Virus record (IMG/VR): IMGVR_UViG_3300038696_000421
Coordinates: 1 to 27,005 of that record
Direction: 5' to 3' (one strand)
Source: a virus
Length of the DNA stretch: 27,005 nt
The notes under the pieces were generated by a model. It was given only the letters and a program-made list of their open reading frames with translations. It was not told the DNA's origin and searched no databases. A program made the translations under genes and the position numbers. Shown piece after piece: positions 1-5,982 of the stretch (its first letter is position 1; each line of letters starts with the position of its first letter).

Positions 1-40
1 CTGGACGCCTGCGCATCGAGTTGGTAACAGCCTCGAGTGT

Positions 41-115
41 TCCGGCGTAGCTCAGCGGTAGAGCAGTTGACTGTTAATCAATTGGTCGTAGGTTCGATCC
101 CTACCGCCGGAGCCA
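41..115 (+). tRNA. tRNA-Asn (anticodon GTT)
   Basis: This is a complete cloverleaf. The acceptor arms TCCGGCG (41-47) and CGCCGGA (105-111) pair, followed by discriminator G and an encoded CCA (113-115). The anticodon stem is 66-70 with 78-82, the loop is 71-77 and the anticodon GTT is at 73-75. The T-arm GGTTCGATCC is present. It carries Asn for translation. An integrase operon pointing towards it begins within 100 bases, so its 3' half is the likely phage attachment site. The other attachment site lies outside the window, so the core sequence cannot be defined here. Confidence 0.97.
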
Positions 116-197
116 ACAAGTCCTTGAAAATAAAGGATAAGTGACGAAACCCAAGTGGGTGTCCGTCCGTGCGTCCGTGGCCGTCCGTTACGGATGG
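116..197. other. tRNA-to-prophage junction with GTCCGT repeats (probable attL flank)
   Basis: This short gap lies between the tRNA and the last minus-strand phage gene. It holds four copies of GTCCGT (161, 165, 173 and 183), ending in the small palindrome TCCGTTACGGA (184-194). The layout would suit integrase or accessory-protein binding next to a tRNA attachment core, but that is inference. A related motif occurs in inverted orientation near 13005-13026. Confidence 0.45.
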
Positions 198-431
198 TCA
201 TATCATCGCCCCCTTTTCAAAGCTGCGGCAGGGGCCGCAGAGGCGGTTTCCGGGGCCGGTGCTGATGAATGGTCGGCCGCAGCACAGGCAGGCGCGCCGG
301 GTCGAGGCGCGGGCGCGGGCGATCTTTTCGAGCTGGCGTTCGGCCAAGGCGATGTCGGTCGGGCCGGTGATCTGGCGGCGACCATCCCAGACCGAGGCAT
401 CGGTCGCATTGCCTTCGACGCGCAGGGTCAT
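198..431 (-). CDS. small zinc-ribbon protein, last gene of the int operon
   Basis: This is a protein of about 77 residues. Its C-terminal half carries two CxxC pairs (CLCCG, then CGPCR about 14 residues later) separated by a short Gly/Pro-rich stretch, a zinc-ribbon signature. The N-terminal half is a charged helical region. The start at 431 is chosen because its ATG overlaps the stop of the preceding gene as ATGA; a longer version starting at 482 would overlap that gene by 55 bases. It is the gene nearest the attachment site. Its function is unknown; a nucleic-acid-binding or protein-binding role is suggested only by the zinc ribbon. Confidence 0.7.
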   Translation of the reverse strand: MTLRVEGNATDASVWDGRRQITGPTDIALAERQLEKIARARASTRRACLCCGRPFISTGPGNRLCGPCRSFEKGAMI

Positions 432-679
432 GTCTTGGGTTTCCGCTTTGGGCTTGGGCCGCAATCGGCGCGCGCGTTCCACCTTGTCGCTGCGATTTTC
501 AATGTGAAGCCCGAGCGGCCTGCGCCGCAGCTGTCATCTAAATTGCCGTCGAAACGGATGACGGGGCAGGCGATGATGAACGGGCCGGACATGGTGCCGT
601 CGTCAAGCCTTAGCCCCGAGAAAATCTCGGGTGGGGAGCCACAGAACGGGCAGCCCAACAGCTTTGGTCTTCTGGTCAT
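428..679 (-). CDS. Lar-like zinc-finger protein
   Basis: This 83-residue protein begins with a basic tail followed by CPFCG (about residues 10-14). Two more cysteines follow downstream (ACPVI and DSCGA), and the end contains ATRWNAR. A CPFCG opening with a terminal WNxR block is the hallmark of the Lar (restriction alleviation) type of small phage and prophage zinc-finger proteins. Lar proteins modulate type I restriction, but many family members are untested, so the function here is inferred from the motif only. Its ATG overlaps the upstream stop (ATGA at 676-679), so translation is probably coupled. The basic C-terminus (KRKPKT) is consistent with nucleic acid contact. Confidence 0.72.
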   Translation of the reverse strand: MTRRPKLLGCPFCGSPPEIFSGLRLDDGTMSGPFIIACPVIRFDGNLDDSCGAGRSGFTLKIAATRWNARADCGPSPKRKPKT

Positions 680-1017
680 GCTGCATCCTCTTCAAGCACG
701 GCCCCGAACAGATCGTCTTCGGTCACGGCGGTCAGGACCTGGCGGATCAGCTGGCGTTGCTGGATGCCCCTGCGGTCAGCCTCGGCCTTGAGGCTTTTGG
801 CGACGTCGGGATCGACCAGCATGCGGATTTCCTGCATCGGGCGGTTCGGATCATGCGGGGTGCGCCCGCCCTGATAGCGCGGGATATTCACGCCAGCATT
901 CCGCGCGTGCCGCAGGGCCTGATAGACCGTGTAGACGTTCAGGTTAGCCTGCTGCGCGATCTCGGCCGGGCGCAGGCCTTTCAGGGCAAGGGTGATGATG
1001 ATGGCTTTCTTGGTCAT
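676..1017 (-). CDS. helix-turn-helix regulator-like protein
   Basis: This 113-residue protein has an N-terminal helix-turn-helix of the Sigma-70 region 4/transposase type: LKGLRPAEIAQQANLNVYTV around residues 12-31. A Pro-rich linker follows. The C-terminal segment resembles a ribbon-helix-helix or coiled helical pair (VDPDVAKSLKAEADRRGIQQ). It is probably DNA binding. The start at 1017 is preferred because the ATG overlaps the previous stop and AAGGGGG precedes it; a start further upstream would read through the preceding gene. A strong stem-loop lies immediately upstream (1034-1074). Its target and role are unknown; it could regulate this int-distal cassette. Confidence 0.7.
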   Translation of the reverse strand: MTKKAIIITLALKGLRPAEIAQQANLNVYTVYQALRHARNAGVNIPRYQGGRTPHDPNRPMQEIRMLVDPDVAKSLKAEADRRGIQQRQLIRQVLTAVTEDDLFGAVLEEDAA

Positions 1018-1355
1018 CGGTCGCCCCCTTGTTCCCCGGCGCGGCACTGGGAGGAGGAGGATGCCGCGCCGGGGGCTACCGCGTTCCGTGAGTGACGGGG
1101 TGCGGTATTCTGGTGATCGGGGACGCAAAAGATCGACTGGACGGGATAGCGCAGCTGGAGTTCGCCGCCTGCACCGTCGCCGAAGCGTTCATCGGCGAGG
1201 CGCAGGATCGTGCCCGGATTGACCAGGTCGTTCAGCACGCGCGCGCCGTTCCATATCCAGCCCTCGAGATTCGCCTCGGACAGGCGGCCATCGCGCAGGG
1301 TGAAGGTGTGAAGGCTTTGGCCGTGGTCTTCGAGGTGGATGCGCAGGGCGGTCAT
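1014..1355 (-). CDS. hypothetical small protein of the int operon
   Basis: This 113-residue protein matches no family I recognise. Residues 1-78 look like a compact alpha/beta domain (HLEDHGQSLHTFTLRDGRL, then a GWIWNGARVL segment). The last 35 residues are low complexity and rich in Ala/Ser/Arg, and they coincide with a 13-bp perfect inverted repeat in the DNA. The tail may therefore reflect RNA-structure constraint rather than a folded protein part. It starts in an ATGA overlap with the preceding gene (1352-1355) and its own stop overlaps the next start. The tight coupling supports a real gene, but the function is unknown. Confidence 0.6.
   Translation of the reverse strand: MTALRIHLEDHGQSLHTFTLRDGRLSEANLEGWIWNGARVLNDLVNPGTILRLADERFGDGAGGELQLRYPVQSIFCVPDHQNTAPRHSRNAVAPGAASSSSQCRAGEQGGDR
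1034..1074 (-). promoter_or_regulatory. strong stem-loop upstream of the HTH gene
   Basis: The arms CCCCGGCGCGGCA (1034-1046) and TGCCGCGCCGGGG (1062-1074) are perfect 13-bp complements around a 15-nt loop. In the minus-strand transcript the loop is a run of UCC repeats, which resembles an anti-Shine-Dalgarno sequence. The stem ends 16 nt before the ATG at 1017. No U-tract follows, so this is not a canonical terminator. A role in translational control or transcript processing is plausible. Confidence 0.6.
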
Positions 1356-1663
1356 TGGACTGACCCACGAGCAGACGCGGTGGCGATGATGCGCGCGTGG
1401 TACTGTTCGATCTCGTCACAGACCTGCCCGTAAAAAACTTCATCGCCGTCAGTGACGTCTTCGCAATCATCAAGCGCCGAGATATGTATGGCATGCAGTT
1501 CGGCCGCGCCCGCGTAAAAACAGGTGCGCATGACGGCGACCTGATCGGGCGATGCCCGTGGGAATATTGCCCGCGCAAACATCTTGAAGGCTTCATCCAC
1601 CAGCTTGCCTTTGCGGGCGAGCTTGCGCACTTCGTTTTTGATCATCTTGTCAGTGCTGGGCAT
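1352..1663 (-). CDS. hypothetical helical protein downstream of integrase
   Basis: This 103-residue protein starts MPSTDKMIKNEVRKLARKGK and is mostly predicted helical with a basic N-terminus and an acidic middle (DDCEDVTDGDEVF). I do not recognise a family. The start at 1663 is chosen because the integrase stop and this ATG overlap as TAATG; the open frame continues upstream only through the integrase coding region in another frame. It is the first of five small genes transcribed behind the integrase and towards the attachment site. The function is unknown. Confidence 0.65.
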   Translation of the reverse strand: MPSTDKMIKNEVRKLARKGKLVDEAFKMFARAIFPRASPDQVAVMRTCFYAGAAELHAIHISALDDCEDVTDGDEVFYGQVCDEIEQYHARIIATASARGSVQ

Positions 1664-2820
1664 TACGCCTTTTTCCTTTCGGACTGGGACGGGCGCGCGA
1701 TCGAGAGGACGGCGCGGCTGGCGGTTTGCAGGTTGGGGGCCATGTATGTGGCCTTGAGCCGGGGGTTGGTGGCGGCGCTGTTGCCGAGCACGTCGCCGAC
1801 GTCGCCCTGGGTGGCCCCGCCGCCGCGCGACCATGCGCCGAAGGTGCGGCGCAGGTCGCGAAACTGGAGGTCGGCCACGCTGGGGCAGGAGCGCGCGGCG
1901 GCGTTGCGCACGCGCTGAAAATGCTTTTGAAACAGATCCTCGCTGTAGGCGGTGCCTGCCGGGGTTGCGATCAGCGGTGCGTCGGGGAAAAGGATTGTGC
2001 GGCGCAGGGCGTCGGCCATGCGGGACGCAGCCTCGGGGTGCAGTTGCATCGCGCCGTGGGTGCCACGCTTGGACCGTGTGAGGTTCCAGACCCAGACGCG
2101 CGGGCCGCCGGTGGCCATGGGCATGTTGTGGAAATCATCGCCCGTCGCCTCGCGTACATCGGTCAGGCGCTGGCCCTGTAGCGCGCCCAGAAGGCAGGCG
2201 TTGCCGATCTGCTGCATGCCGATCGCATCGGCGGCGGCGACAAGGGCGTCGAGTTCGGCCCATTCGGCCACGCGGCCACGCGGCGGGGGCGTGCGTAGTT
2301 TGAGGCGCATGCAGGGGTTGGAGTTTTCGGCGCGCCAGCCGATGACTTCGGCGCGCGCAAAGAGGATCGACATCATGCGGATCAGGGCCTGCGCCAGTGA
2401 CGGGCGGCCAGAGCGTAAAAGCGCCTCGTACCATTCATTCATCACGGGTTTGGAGAAGTCGACCACCAGCGACGTGCCCCATTTCGTGTCGCATGTGGTG
2501 AGGTTTCGCGCGTAGCTTTCGCGCGTCTTGGGGCGCAGGCCATCCCATGCGGGCGAGCGGCGGTAATTTTCGATCAGGTCGGTGATGGTGCGCCCGGTCG
2601 GGCGGCTGGCGGCAGAGGGGGTGTCGCGCGCCACGGCATCGTTGAGGCGCGCAGCCTCGCGCACCGACCAGGTGAGTTTGCCCGCGTCGAGTTCGACGGG
2701 CTTGAACCCGCGCGCGCGGGCGTCGGCCTGCGGTTCCCACCAGAGCCGCCAGGTGCCATCGGCGCGCTGGCGTTGACGCAGGCCCGGCGGGGGGGTGACG
2801 ATGGGGCGACGGGCAGTCAT
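1663..2820 (-). CDS. int: tyrosine recombinase (phage integrase)
   Basis: This 385-residue site-specific recombinase would integrate and excise the phage at the adjacent tRNA-Asn. The N-terminus (residues 10-45) is an arm-binding-like region with the RADGTWRLWW motif of phage integrases. Residues 78-170 form a SAM-like core-binding domain. The catalytic domain shows Arg218 (GQRLTDV), Lys251 (a candidate beta-hairpin lysine), Arg324 in RDLRRTF and the nucleophile candidate Tyr359 (KATYMAP). Two positions that are usually His are changed: Arg321 in the HxxR box and Asn347 in the LGHS box. The start at 2820 overlaps the upstream excisionase-like stop (ATGA). It is co-transcribed with small genes on both sides. 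Confidence 0.93.
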   Translation of the reverse strand: MTARRPIVTPPPGLRQRQRADGTWRLWWEPQADARARGFKPVELDAGKLTWSVREAARLNDAVARDTPSAASRPTGRTITDLIENYRRSPAWDGLRPKTRESYARNLTTCDTKWGTSLVVDFSKPVMNEWYEALLRSGRPSLAQALIRMMSILFARAEVIGWRAENSNPCMRLKLRTPPPRGRVAEWAELDALVAAADAIGMQQIGNACLLGALQGQRLTDVREATGDDFHNMPMATGGPRVWVWNLTRSKRGTHGAMQLHPEAASRMADALRRTILFPDAPLIATPAGTAYSEDLFQKHFQRVRNAAARSCPSVADLQFRDLRRTFGAWSRGGGATQGDVGDVLGNSAATNPRLKATYMAPNLQTASRAVLSIARPSQSERKKA

Positions 2821-3092
2821 GCGCGCCGCGCCTGCGCCATAAGCACGACATTGCCGGAGGGCAGCGCGGGCGTGTGGAAGTTCGGGCGGGCGGCGTTGGC
2901 CGGGCGGCCCTGTGCCTGCACCCATGCGGCGATTTCGGAGCGCCGCCAGATCAGGGGGCGCAGCGATGTGGGCATCGGTGCCGGAAAATCCTGTTCGCGT
3001 TCCAGCCGGGGGCGGCGGCGCAGGAAGGCCCCGGCATCGGTCAGGCCGATCAGGGTGGCGACAATGGGGGCGGTGACGAAGGGCTGTTCCAT
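2817..3092 (-). CDS. excisionase / AlpA-like DNA-binding protein
   Basis: This is a protein of about 91 residues directly upstream of the integrase with an ATGA overlap, the normal place for an excisionase. The first 65 residues contain a winged-helix/MerR-like pattern: a short helix with APIVATLIGLTDAGAF, a basic segment, then FPAPMP and LIWRRSEIAAWVQAQGR. The RRSEI-W ending is typical of AlpA/Xis-type small DNA-bending proteins. Its likely job is directing recombination towards excision. The start at 3092 is chosen over 3170 because a purine-rich AAGAAAG lies upstream; 3170 has no visible ribosome binding site. Confidence 0.72.
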   Translation of the reverse strand: MEQPFVTAPIVATLIGLTDAGAFLRRRPRLEREQDFPAPMPTSLRPLIWRRSEIAAWVQAQGRPANAARPNFHTPALPSGNVVLMAQARRA

Positions 3093-3112
3093 GGTTGCGC
3101 TTTCTTGGGTTG

Positions 3113-3139
3113 GCCGCGCCTTGCCACCATGGGCGCGGC
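3113..3139 (-). promoter_or_regulatory. stem-loop before the excisionase-like gene
   Basis: GCCGCGCC (3113-3120) and GGCGCGGC (3132-3139) form a perfect 8-bp inverted repeat with an 11-nt loop, about 20 nt upstream of the excisionase-like start. A second hairpin, GCCCGGT-TGG-ACCGGGC (3192-3208), lies just after the stop of the preceding gene. Neither has a U-tract, so they look like intra-operon RNA structures rather than terminators. Confidence 0.45.
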
Positions 3140-3218
3140 TGGTTTCGGGGGTGGCAGTGGTGGCCCCCATCGGCCCCGGGTGGAGGCGGTGGCCCGGTTG
3201 GACCGGGCGCGTGGGAAT

Positions 3219-3479
3219 TCAGGTGTGCAGGAAGATCACGTTGTCGGCGCCGGCATCGAGGCGCGCGAGACCGGCGTGCAGGGTGCGGTGCGCGATCAGT
3301 TCATCGAAAAGCGGGCCGCAGGCGGCGAGAAGCAATTCCGCCTCTGCCCGCGTGGCATCGCCGCGCGTGGCGTCATAGGCGACGTTGCGCAGCTGGTTCA
3401 GCATGCGGTCGGTGACGGGGCCGAATTGGGCGGGGGCGATGTGCGGGGCGTCATTGGACGCGGGCGTCTGGGCGGGCAT
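3219..3479 (-). CDS. hypothetical protein, first gene of the int operon
   Basis: This 86-residue, largely helical protein has no recognised domain. It is Ala-rich (ATRGDATRAEAELLLAACGP) and ends in NVIFLHT. A clear ribosome binding site (AAGGA, about 7 nt before the ATG) supports the start at 3479. It is the first gene behind the promoter at about 3510-3539 and is followed by the excisionase-like gene and the integrase. The function is unknown; its position would suit a recombination accessory factor, but nothing in the sequence shows this. Confidence 0.65.
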   Translation of the reverse strand: MPAQTPASNDAPHIAPAQFGPVTDRMLNQLRNVAYDATRGDATRAEAELLLAACGPLFDELIAHRTLHAGLARLDAGADNVIFLHT

Positions 3480-3509
3480 GTGCGATCCTTTCTTGCCGGT
3501 ATGTGAGGC

Positions 3510-3561
3510 AAGTTAGGAGTCACGACCCGCAACTGTCAAGGCACAATTTGCGATAATCGCA
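3510..3561 (-). promoter_or_regulatory. promoter of the int operon with upstream palindromic operator
   Basis: Read on the minus strand, a perfect -35 TTGACA (3534-3539) is followed after 18 bp by TAACTT (3510-3515). This places transcription about 25 nt before the ribosome binding site of the gene starting at 3479. Immediately upstream of the -35 is the 13-bp palindrome TGCGATAATCGCA (3549-3561), flanked by AATT on both sides. The half-site TTGCGA recurs in the operator region at 4597-4602, so the phage repressor may act here too; that link is inference. Confidence 0.6.
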
Positions 3562-3571
3562 TAATTTGAAT

Positions 3572-3913
3572 TTAGGTGTTCCACAGATCGAGCAGCTCGA
3601 TCCGTTCGGCAGCCTCGAGCTGGATGAAATCGGCCAGTTGTTCGGGGGCTGTGCGCGCAAACCATTGAGCCATTTCCGACACAGGTGAAATCGCCGCGAG
3701 CGCGAAGGTTTGCATCAAAACCTTTTCCGACCATATGAGCAGCACGGGCACCATTCGGCGACGTTTGCGCAGGATGAACCAGACATGGCCGACCTGTTCC
3801 TGAAGGCGCAATTCGGGGGCGATGGTTGCGCCAGTGGATTTGTCGACCACACGCCACGGGCCCAGCCATGATTGCCGGACGACGAAAAGGCGGTCTTCGT
3901 AGATCACGGGCAT
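3572..3913 (-). CDS. hypothetical protein coupled to the repressor
   Basis: This protein of about 113 residues is translated immediately after the repressor: the repressor TGA and this ATG overlap as TGATG, with GGAGG 5 nt upstream. The N-terminal half is beta-rich with several Trp and hydrophobic strands (IYEDRLFVVRQSWLGPWRVV, VGHVWFILRKRR). The C-terminal half is helical and acidic. I recognise no family. Coupling to the repressor suggests it is made in the lysogen and may modulate repressor or lysogeny function, which is inference. The in-frame GTG one codon earlier is the less likely start. Confidence 0.72.
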   Translation of the reverse strand: MPVIYEDRLFVVRQSWLGPWRVVDKSTGATIAPELRLQEQVGHVWFILRKRRRMVPVLLIWSEKVLMQTFALAAISPVSEMAQWFARTAPEQLADFIQLEAAERIELLDLWNT

Positions 3914-4521
3914 CACACCCTCCAGCTGGCGATGACCTTACCACGGATCACGACGTTTGCGCCGTCGACGATATGCACGCGCTGATCTGCCGGATCGCAA
4001 GAGGCGGCGACCAGAACCGGGGGTTCATACCGGCGAATTAGCGTTATGGCGCTGGCAGTTGCGTGGTTATAGACCTGCGCGATCACGGTGTCGCCGGGGG
4101 CGCAGCGTTCGCTTGCGTGGGTATCGACCAGCATCATGTCGCCTGCGAGCAGGCCGCCCAGGGCCATCGCGCGGTTCCTGATCTGCCAGAGATCGACGCC
4201 CGGCCGAGATGCGCCCAAGGCGTGGGCGATCTGGGCCGTGGGGTCGCCTTCGCGGGCGAGAAAGGGTGCGGCATCGCTTTCGGCAAAGCCGGGGGCGAGC
4301 TGGCGCGCGGTGGCGGGGCGGGCCGCGCCGGCCTTTTCCAGAATGGTTGCGACATCGGTGCCCAGGGCATCGGCAAAGGCCTGTGCCCATTCCAGCGTCA
4401 TGCGTTGGTGCCCGTGCAGGATTTTCGAGACGACCGAACGGTCGCGCCCGAGGGTTGCGGCGATCTGGTCGGCGGTGATGCCCGCCTTTTTCTGCTGCGC
4501 CCTGAACCACTTGTCATCCAT
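3913..4521 (-). CDS. CI-like repressor: HTH plus S24-like domain lacking catalytic dyad
   Basis: This 202-residue protein is the probable lysogeny master repressor. Residues 1-62 form an XRE-type helix-turn-helix (ITADQIAATLGRDRSVVSKI, then HQRMTLEWAQAFADAL). Residues 110-202 match the LexA/CI S24 fold: ALGGLLAGDMMLVD, then APGDTVIAQV, ending GKVIASW. At the position of the catalytic Ser (LexA GMSM) it has Ala118 (RAM), and at the Lys (TVKR) it has TLIR, so autocleavage should be lost. The start at 4521 is used; the only upstream in-frame candidate is a TTG without a ribosome binding site. It is transcribed divergently from the gene at 4617. Confidence 0.88.
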   Translation of the reverse strand: MDDKWFRAQQKKAGITADQIAATLGRDRSVVSKILHGHQRMTLEWAQAFADALGTDVATILEKAGAARPATARQLAPGFAESDAAPFLAREGDPTAQIAHALGASRPGVDLWQIRNRAMALGGLLAGDMMLVDTHASERCAPGDTVIAQVYNHATASAITLIRRYEPPVLVAASCDPADQRVHIVDGANVVIRGKVIASWRV

Positions 4522-4616
4522 TGGTGACAAGTAGCAACTCGTAACCGCAATTAAATGTGCCGAAATGGCAAAATATGACTTGCAAGGACGCAAATCTTGC
4601 GACTACATCTTGCGTC
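4510..4616. promoter_or_regulatory. divergent repressor/Cro control region
   Basis: This region separates the repressor (minus) from the first lytic gene (plus). It holds the 10-bp direct repeat ATCTTGCG(A/T)C at 4594-4603 and 4607-4616, spaced 13 bp, preceded by CTTGCAAG and GACGCAA elements (4579-4593) that form inverted half-sites with them. A separate perfect inverted repeat, CTTGTCA (4510-4516) and TGACAAG (4525-4531), straddles the repressor start codon. Neither start has an obvious Shine-Dalgarno sequence. These are probable operators, inferred from position and symmetry. Confidence 0.65.
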
Positions 4617-4928
4617 ATGAGTAGCAACCTTACACCAATGCAAGTGTGCGAAGCCCTGATCGGGCCGATCGAGGATATCGCGCGCATTGCCGGGCAAAAG
4701 CCGAAGGCCGCCTATCGCTGGCGGCATCGCAGCGTTTGGCGTGATGCGGGCGACATTCCGAGTGCACGCTATATGCGGACGCTGTTGGCCCATGCCGCTG
4801 CGCGGCAAATTCCGCTGACGGCGGATCATCTGATTTTCGGGGCTGGCGCAGAAGAAATTGCCGCGCTGGTGGCCGAGTTGAAAAATGCACCGCATCCGCG
4901 TGCCGCAGCCCAGGTGGCGGCGGAATGA
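4617..4928 (+). CDS. Cro-position DNA-binding protein, first early lytic gene
   Basis: This 103-residue protein is encoded divergently from the repressor. Residues 5-45 read as a Cro-like helix-turn-helix (MQVCEALIGPIEDIARIAGQ, KPKAAYRWRHRS); the YRWRHR recognition-helix region is strongly basic. Residues 50-75 resemble the RYMRTLLAHAAARQIPLTADHLI segment of Cro/CII-type phage regulators. It is likely the lytic-side regulator acting on the shared operator region. The start at 4617 is chosen over a GTG at 4557. No ribosome binding site is visible, and the repeat ATCTTGCGTC abuts the ATG, so leaderless translation is possible. Confidence 0.75.
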   Translation: MSSNLTPMQVCEALIGPIEDIARIAGQKPKAAYRWRHRSVWRDAGDIPSARYMRTLLAHAAARQIPLTADHLIFGAGAEEIAALVAELKNAPHPRAAAQVAAE

Positions 4929-5329
4929 GCGCGGCGGTGCAGATGCTGTCGGCCGGGGGCGCTTGTGAGGCGGCGCATCCGGCGGATGGTGCGCCCCGGG
5001 CCTGCCGCCGCTGGTGCCTGCGCAGAACCCCGCGCGGGCGCGCCCGACTGGCGGCGCGGCCTGTTTTCCCCAGTGGCAGGCCGCGCCGCATTTTTCGCCT
5101 GCCGCGTTCCGGTGGGCTGTCGATCTGGTTGAGCACCTGTCTGCCCCGCCTTGCGCGGATCGCGGCAGAGGGTGTGTTCCACCTGAAAGGGCGCACCGAT
5201 CGACAGTCCAACCCGAGCGCGGTGCCTATGGGCCGAGGTGAACCGAGATCTATGGGACCTGCCCGGCGTTCCAGATCGCCACAATTGCGCACCGCGCTCG
5301 ACCAACCAAAGGCCCGCAAGCATGAGTGA
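4925..5329 (+). CDS. hypothetical Arg-rich protein
   Basis: This 134-residue protein is rich in Arg and Pro, with no recognised domain. It contains a short hydrophobic stretch (GGLSIWLSTCLPRLARIAAE) and a basic, disordered-looking C-terminus. Its start overlaps the previous stop (ATGA at 4925-4928) and its end overlaps the next gene by 8 bases, the pattern of the whole operon, which argues for a real gene. The composition is less typical than that of its neighbours, so it remains the weakest of the early operon genes. The function is unknown. Confidence 0.52.
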   Translation: MSAAVQMLSAGGACEAAHPADGAPRACRRWCLRRTPRGRARLAARPVFPSGRPRRIFRLPRSGGLSIWLSTCLPRLARIAAEGVFHLKGRTDRQSNPSAVPMGRGEPRSMGPARRSRSPQLRTALDQPKARKHE

Positions 5330-5615
5330 CCGGGGGCGCGTGGGGATCGGGTTCAAGGTGCTGGCCGTGGCGATGGCGGGCAAGGCGGGGCAGCTTGATC
5401 CGCAGGATGTGCATGATCTGGTGACCGAGGCCGAGCAGGTGCTTGGGTCAGCCAATGCGCTGACGCGGGCGATCATGGATTTCGCGACGCAATATGAGGT
5501 GGACCGATACGACGCAGCGATTGTTGCGGCGCTGGCGGACAGGTTGCACGAGCGGCTGGAGGTTCTGGCGATGCCGGTGCCGCCGGGCGAGGACAGGGCC
5601 GATATTCATGGATGA
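5322..5615 (+). CDS. hypothetical small helical protein
   Basis: This 97-residue protein appears almost entirely helical (FKVLAVAMAGKAGQLDPQDV, HDLVTEAEQVLGSANALTRA, DRYDAAIVAALADRLHERLE). It has no known motif. The start at 5322 overlaps the preceding stop by 8 bases and its own end overlaps the next start by 8 bases. The position in the early operon, ahead of the primase, would suit a replication or host-takeover accessory role, but no function can be assigned. Confidence 0.65.
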   Translation: MSDRGRVGIGFKVLAVAMAGKAGQLDPQDVHDLVTEAEQVLGSANALTRAIMDFATQYEVDRYDAAIVAALADRLHERLEVLAMPVPPGEDRADIHG

Positions 5616-5982
5616 TCAGCAGACGCTGCCCCCCGCCGTGCCCCCCGCCGTGCCGCCGCGCGCGGCCCTGTCTTTGGCCGATCAGGTGTTTGTCAATTAC
5701 ATGGCGGCGCTGAGTTGCAACCGGATCGAAAACCGCGACCGACGCAAGTTTGCGCGCGAGATTGCCGCCGAGGTTTTGCCGCAGGTGACGCGGGGCAACC
5801 GGTATCTGGATCCGATCCTTGAGGCGTTTGGCGCGCTGGAGCGGGCGGATGACCCGAAGGTGTCGCGGGCGTTGGAGCTGTTGAACCTGTCGGTCGCGCT
5901 GAGCGAGTTTTTCATGTGGCGCGGGGGCATGGCGTATGACGCCTTTGCCCGCGCGTCCAAGGCAGAGGAGCAAGGGACATGA
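5608..5982 (+). CDS. hypothetical small protein with Pro-rich N-terminus
   Basis: This 124-residue protein starts with a repeated PPAVPP tract (residues 7-16, encoded by the repeated ccccccgccgtg). A helical domain follows (LADQVFVNYMAALSCNRIEN, RRKFAREIAAEVLPQVTRG, ALELLNLSVALSEFFMWRGG). I do not recognise a family. The start at 5608 overlaps the previous stop; a longer open frame upstream would cover the preceding gene. It couples to the next gene through an ATGA overlap. Confidence 0.65.
   Translation: MDDQQTLPPAVPPAVPPRAALSLADQVFVNYMAALSCNRIENRDRRKFAREIAAEVLPQVTRGNRYLDPILEAFGALERADDPKVSRALELLNLSVALSEFFMWRGGMAYDAFARASKAEEQGT

Noticed and set aside
2582-3506. Several plus-strand open frames opposite the integrase and excisionase genes
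   Set aside because: Antisense shadows; the minus-strand genes have domains, overlaps and a promoter.
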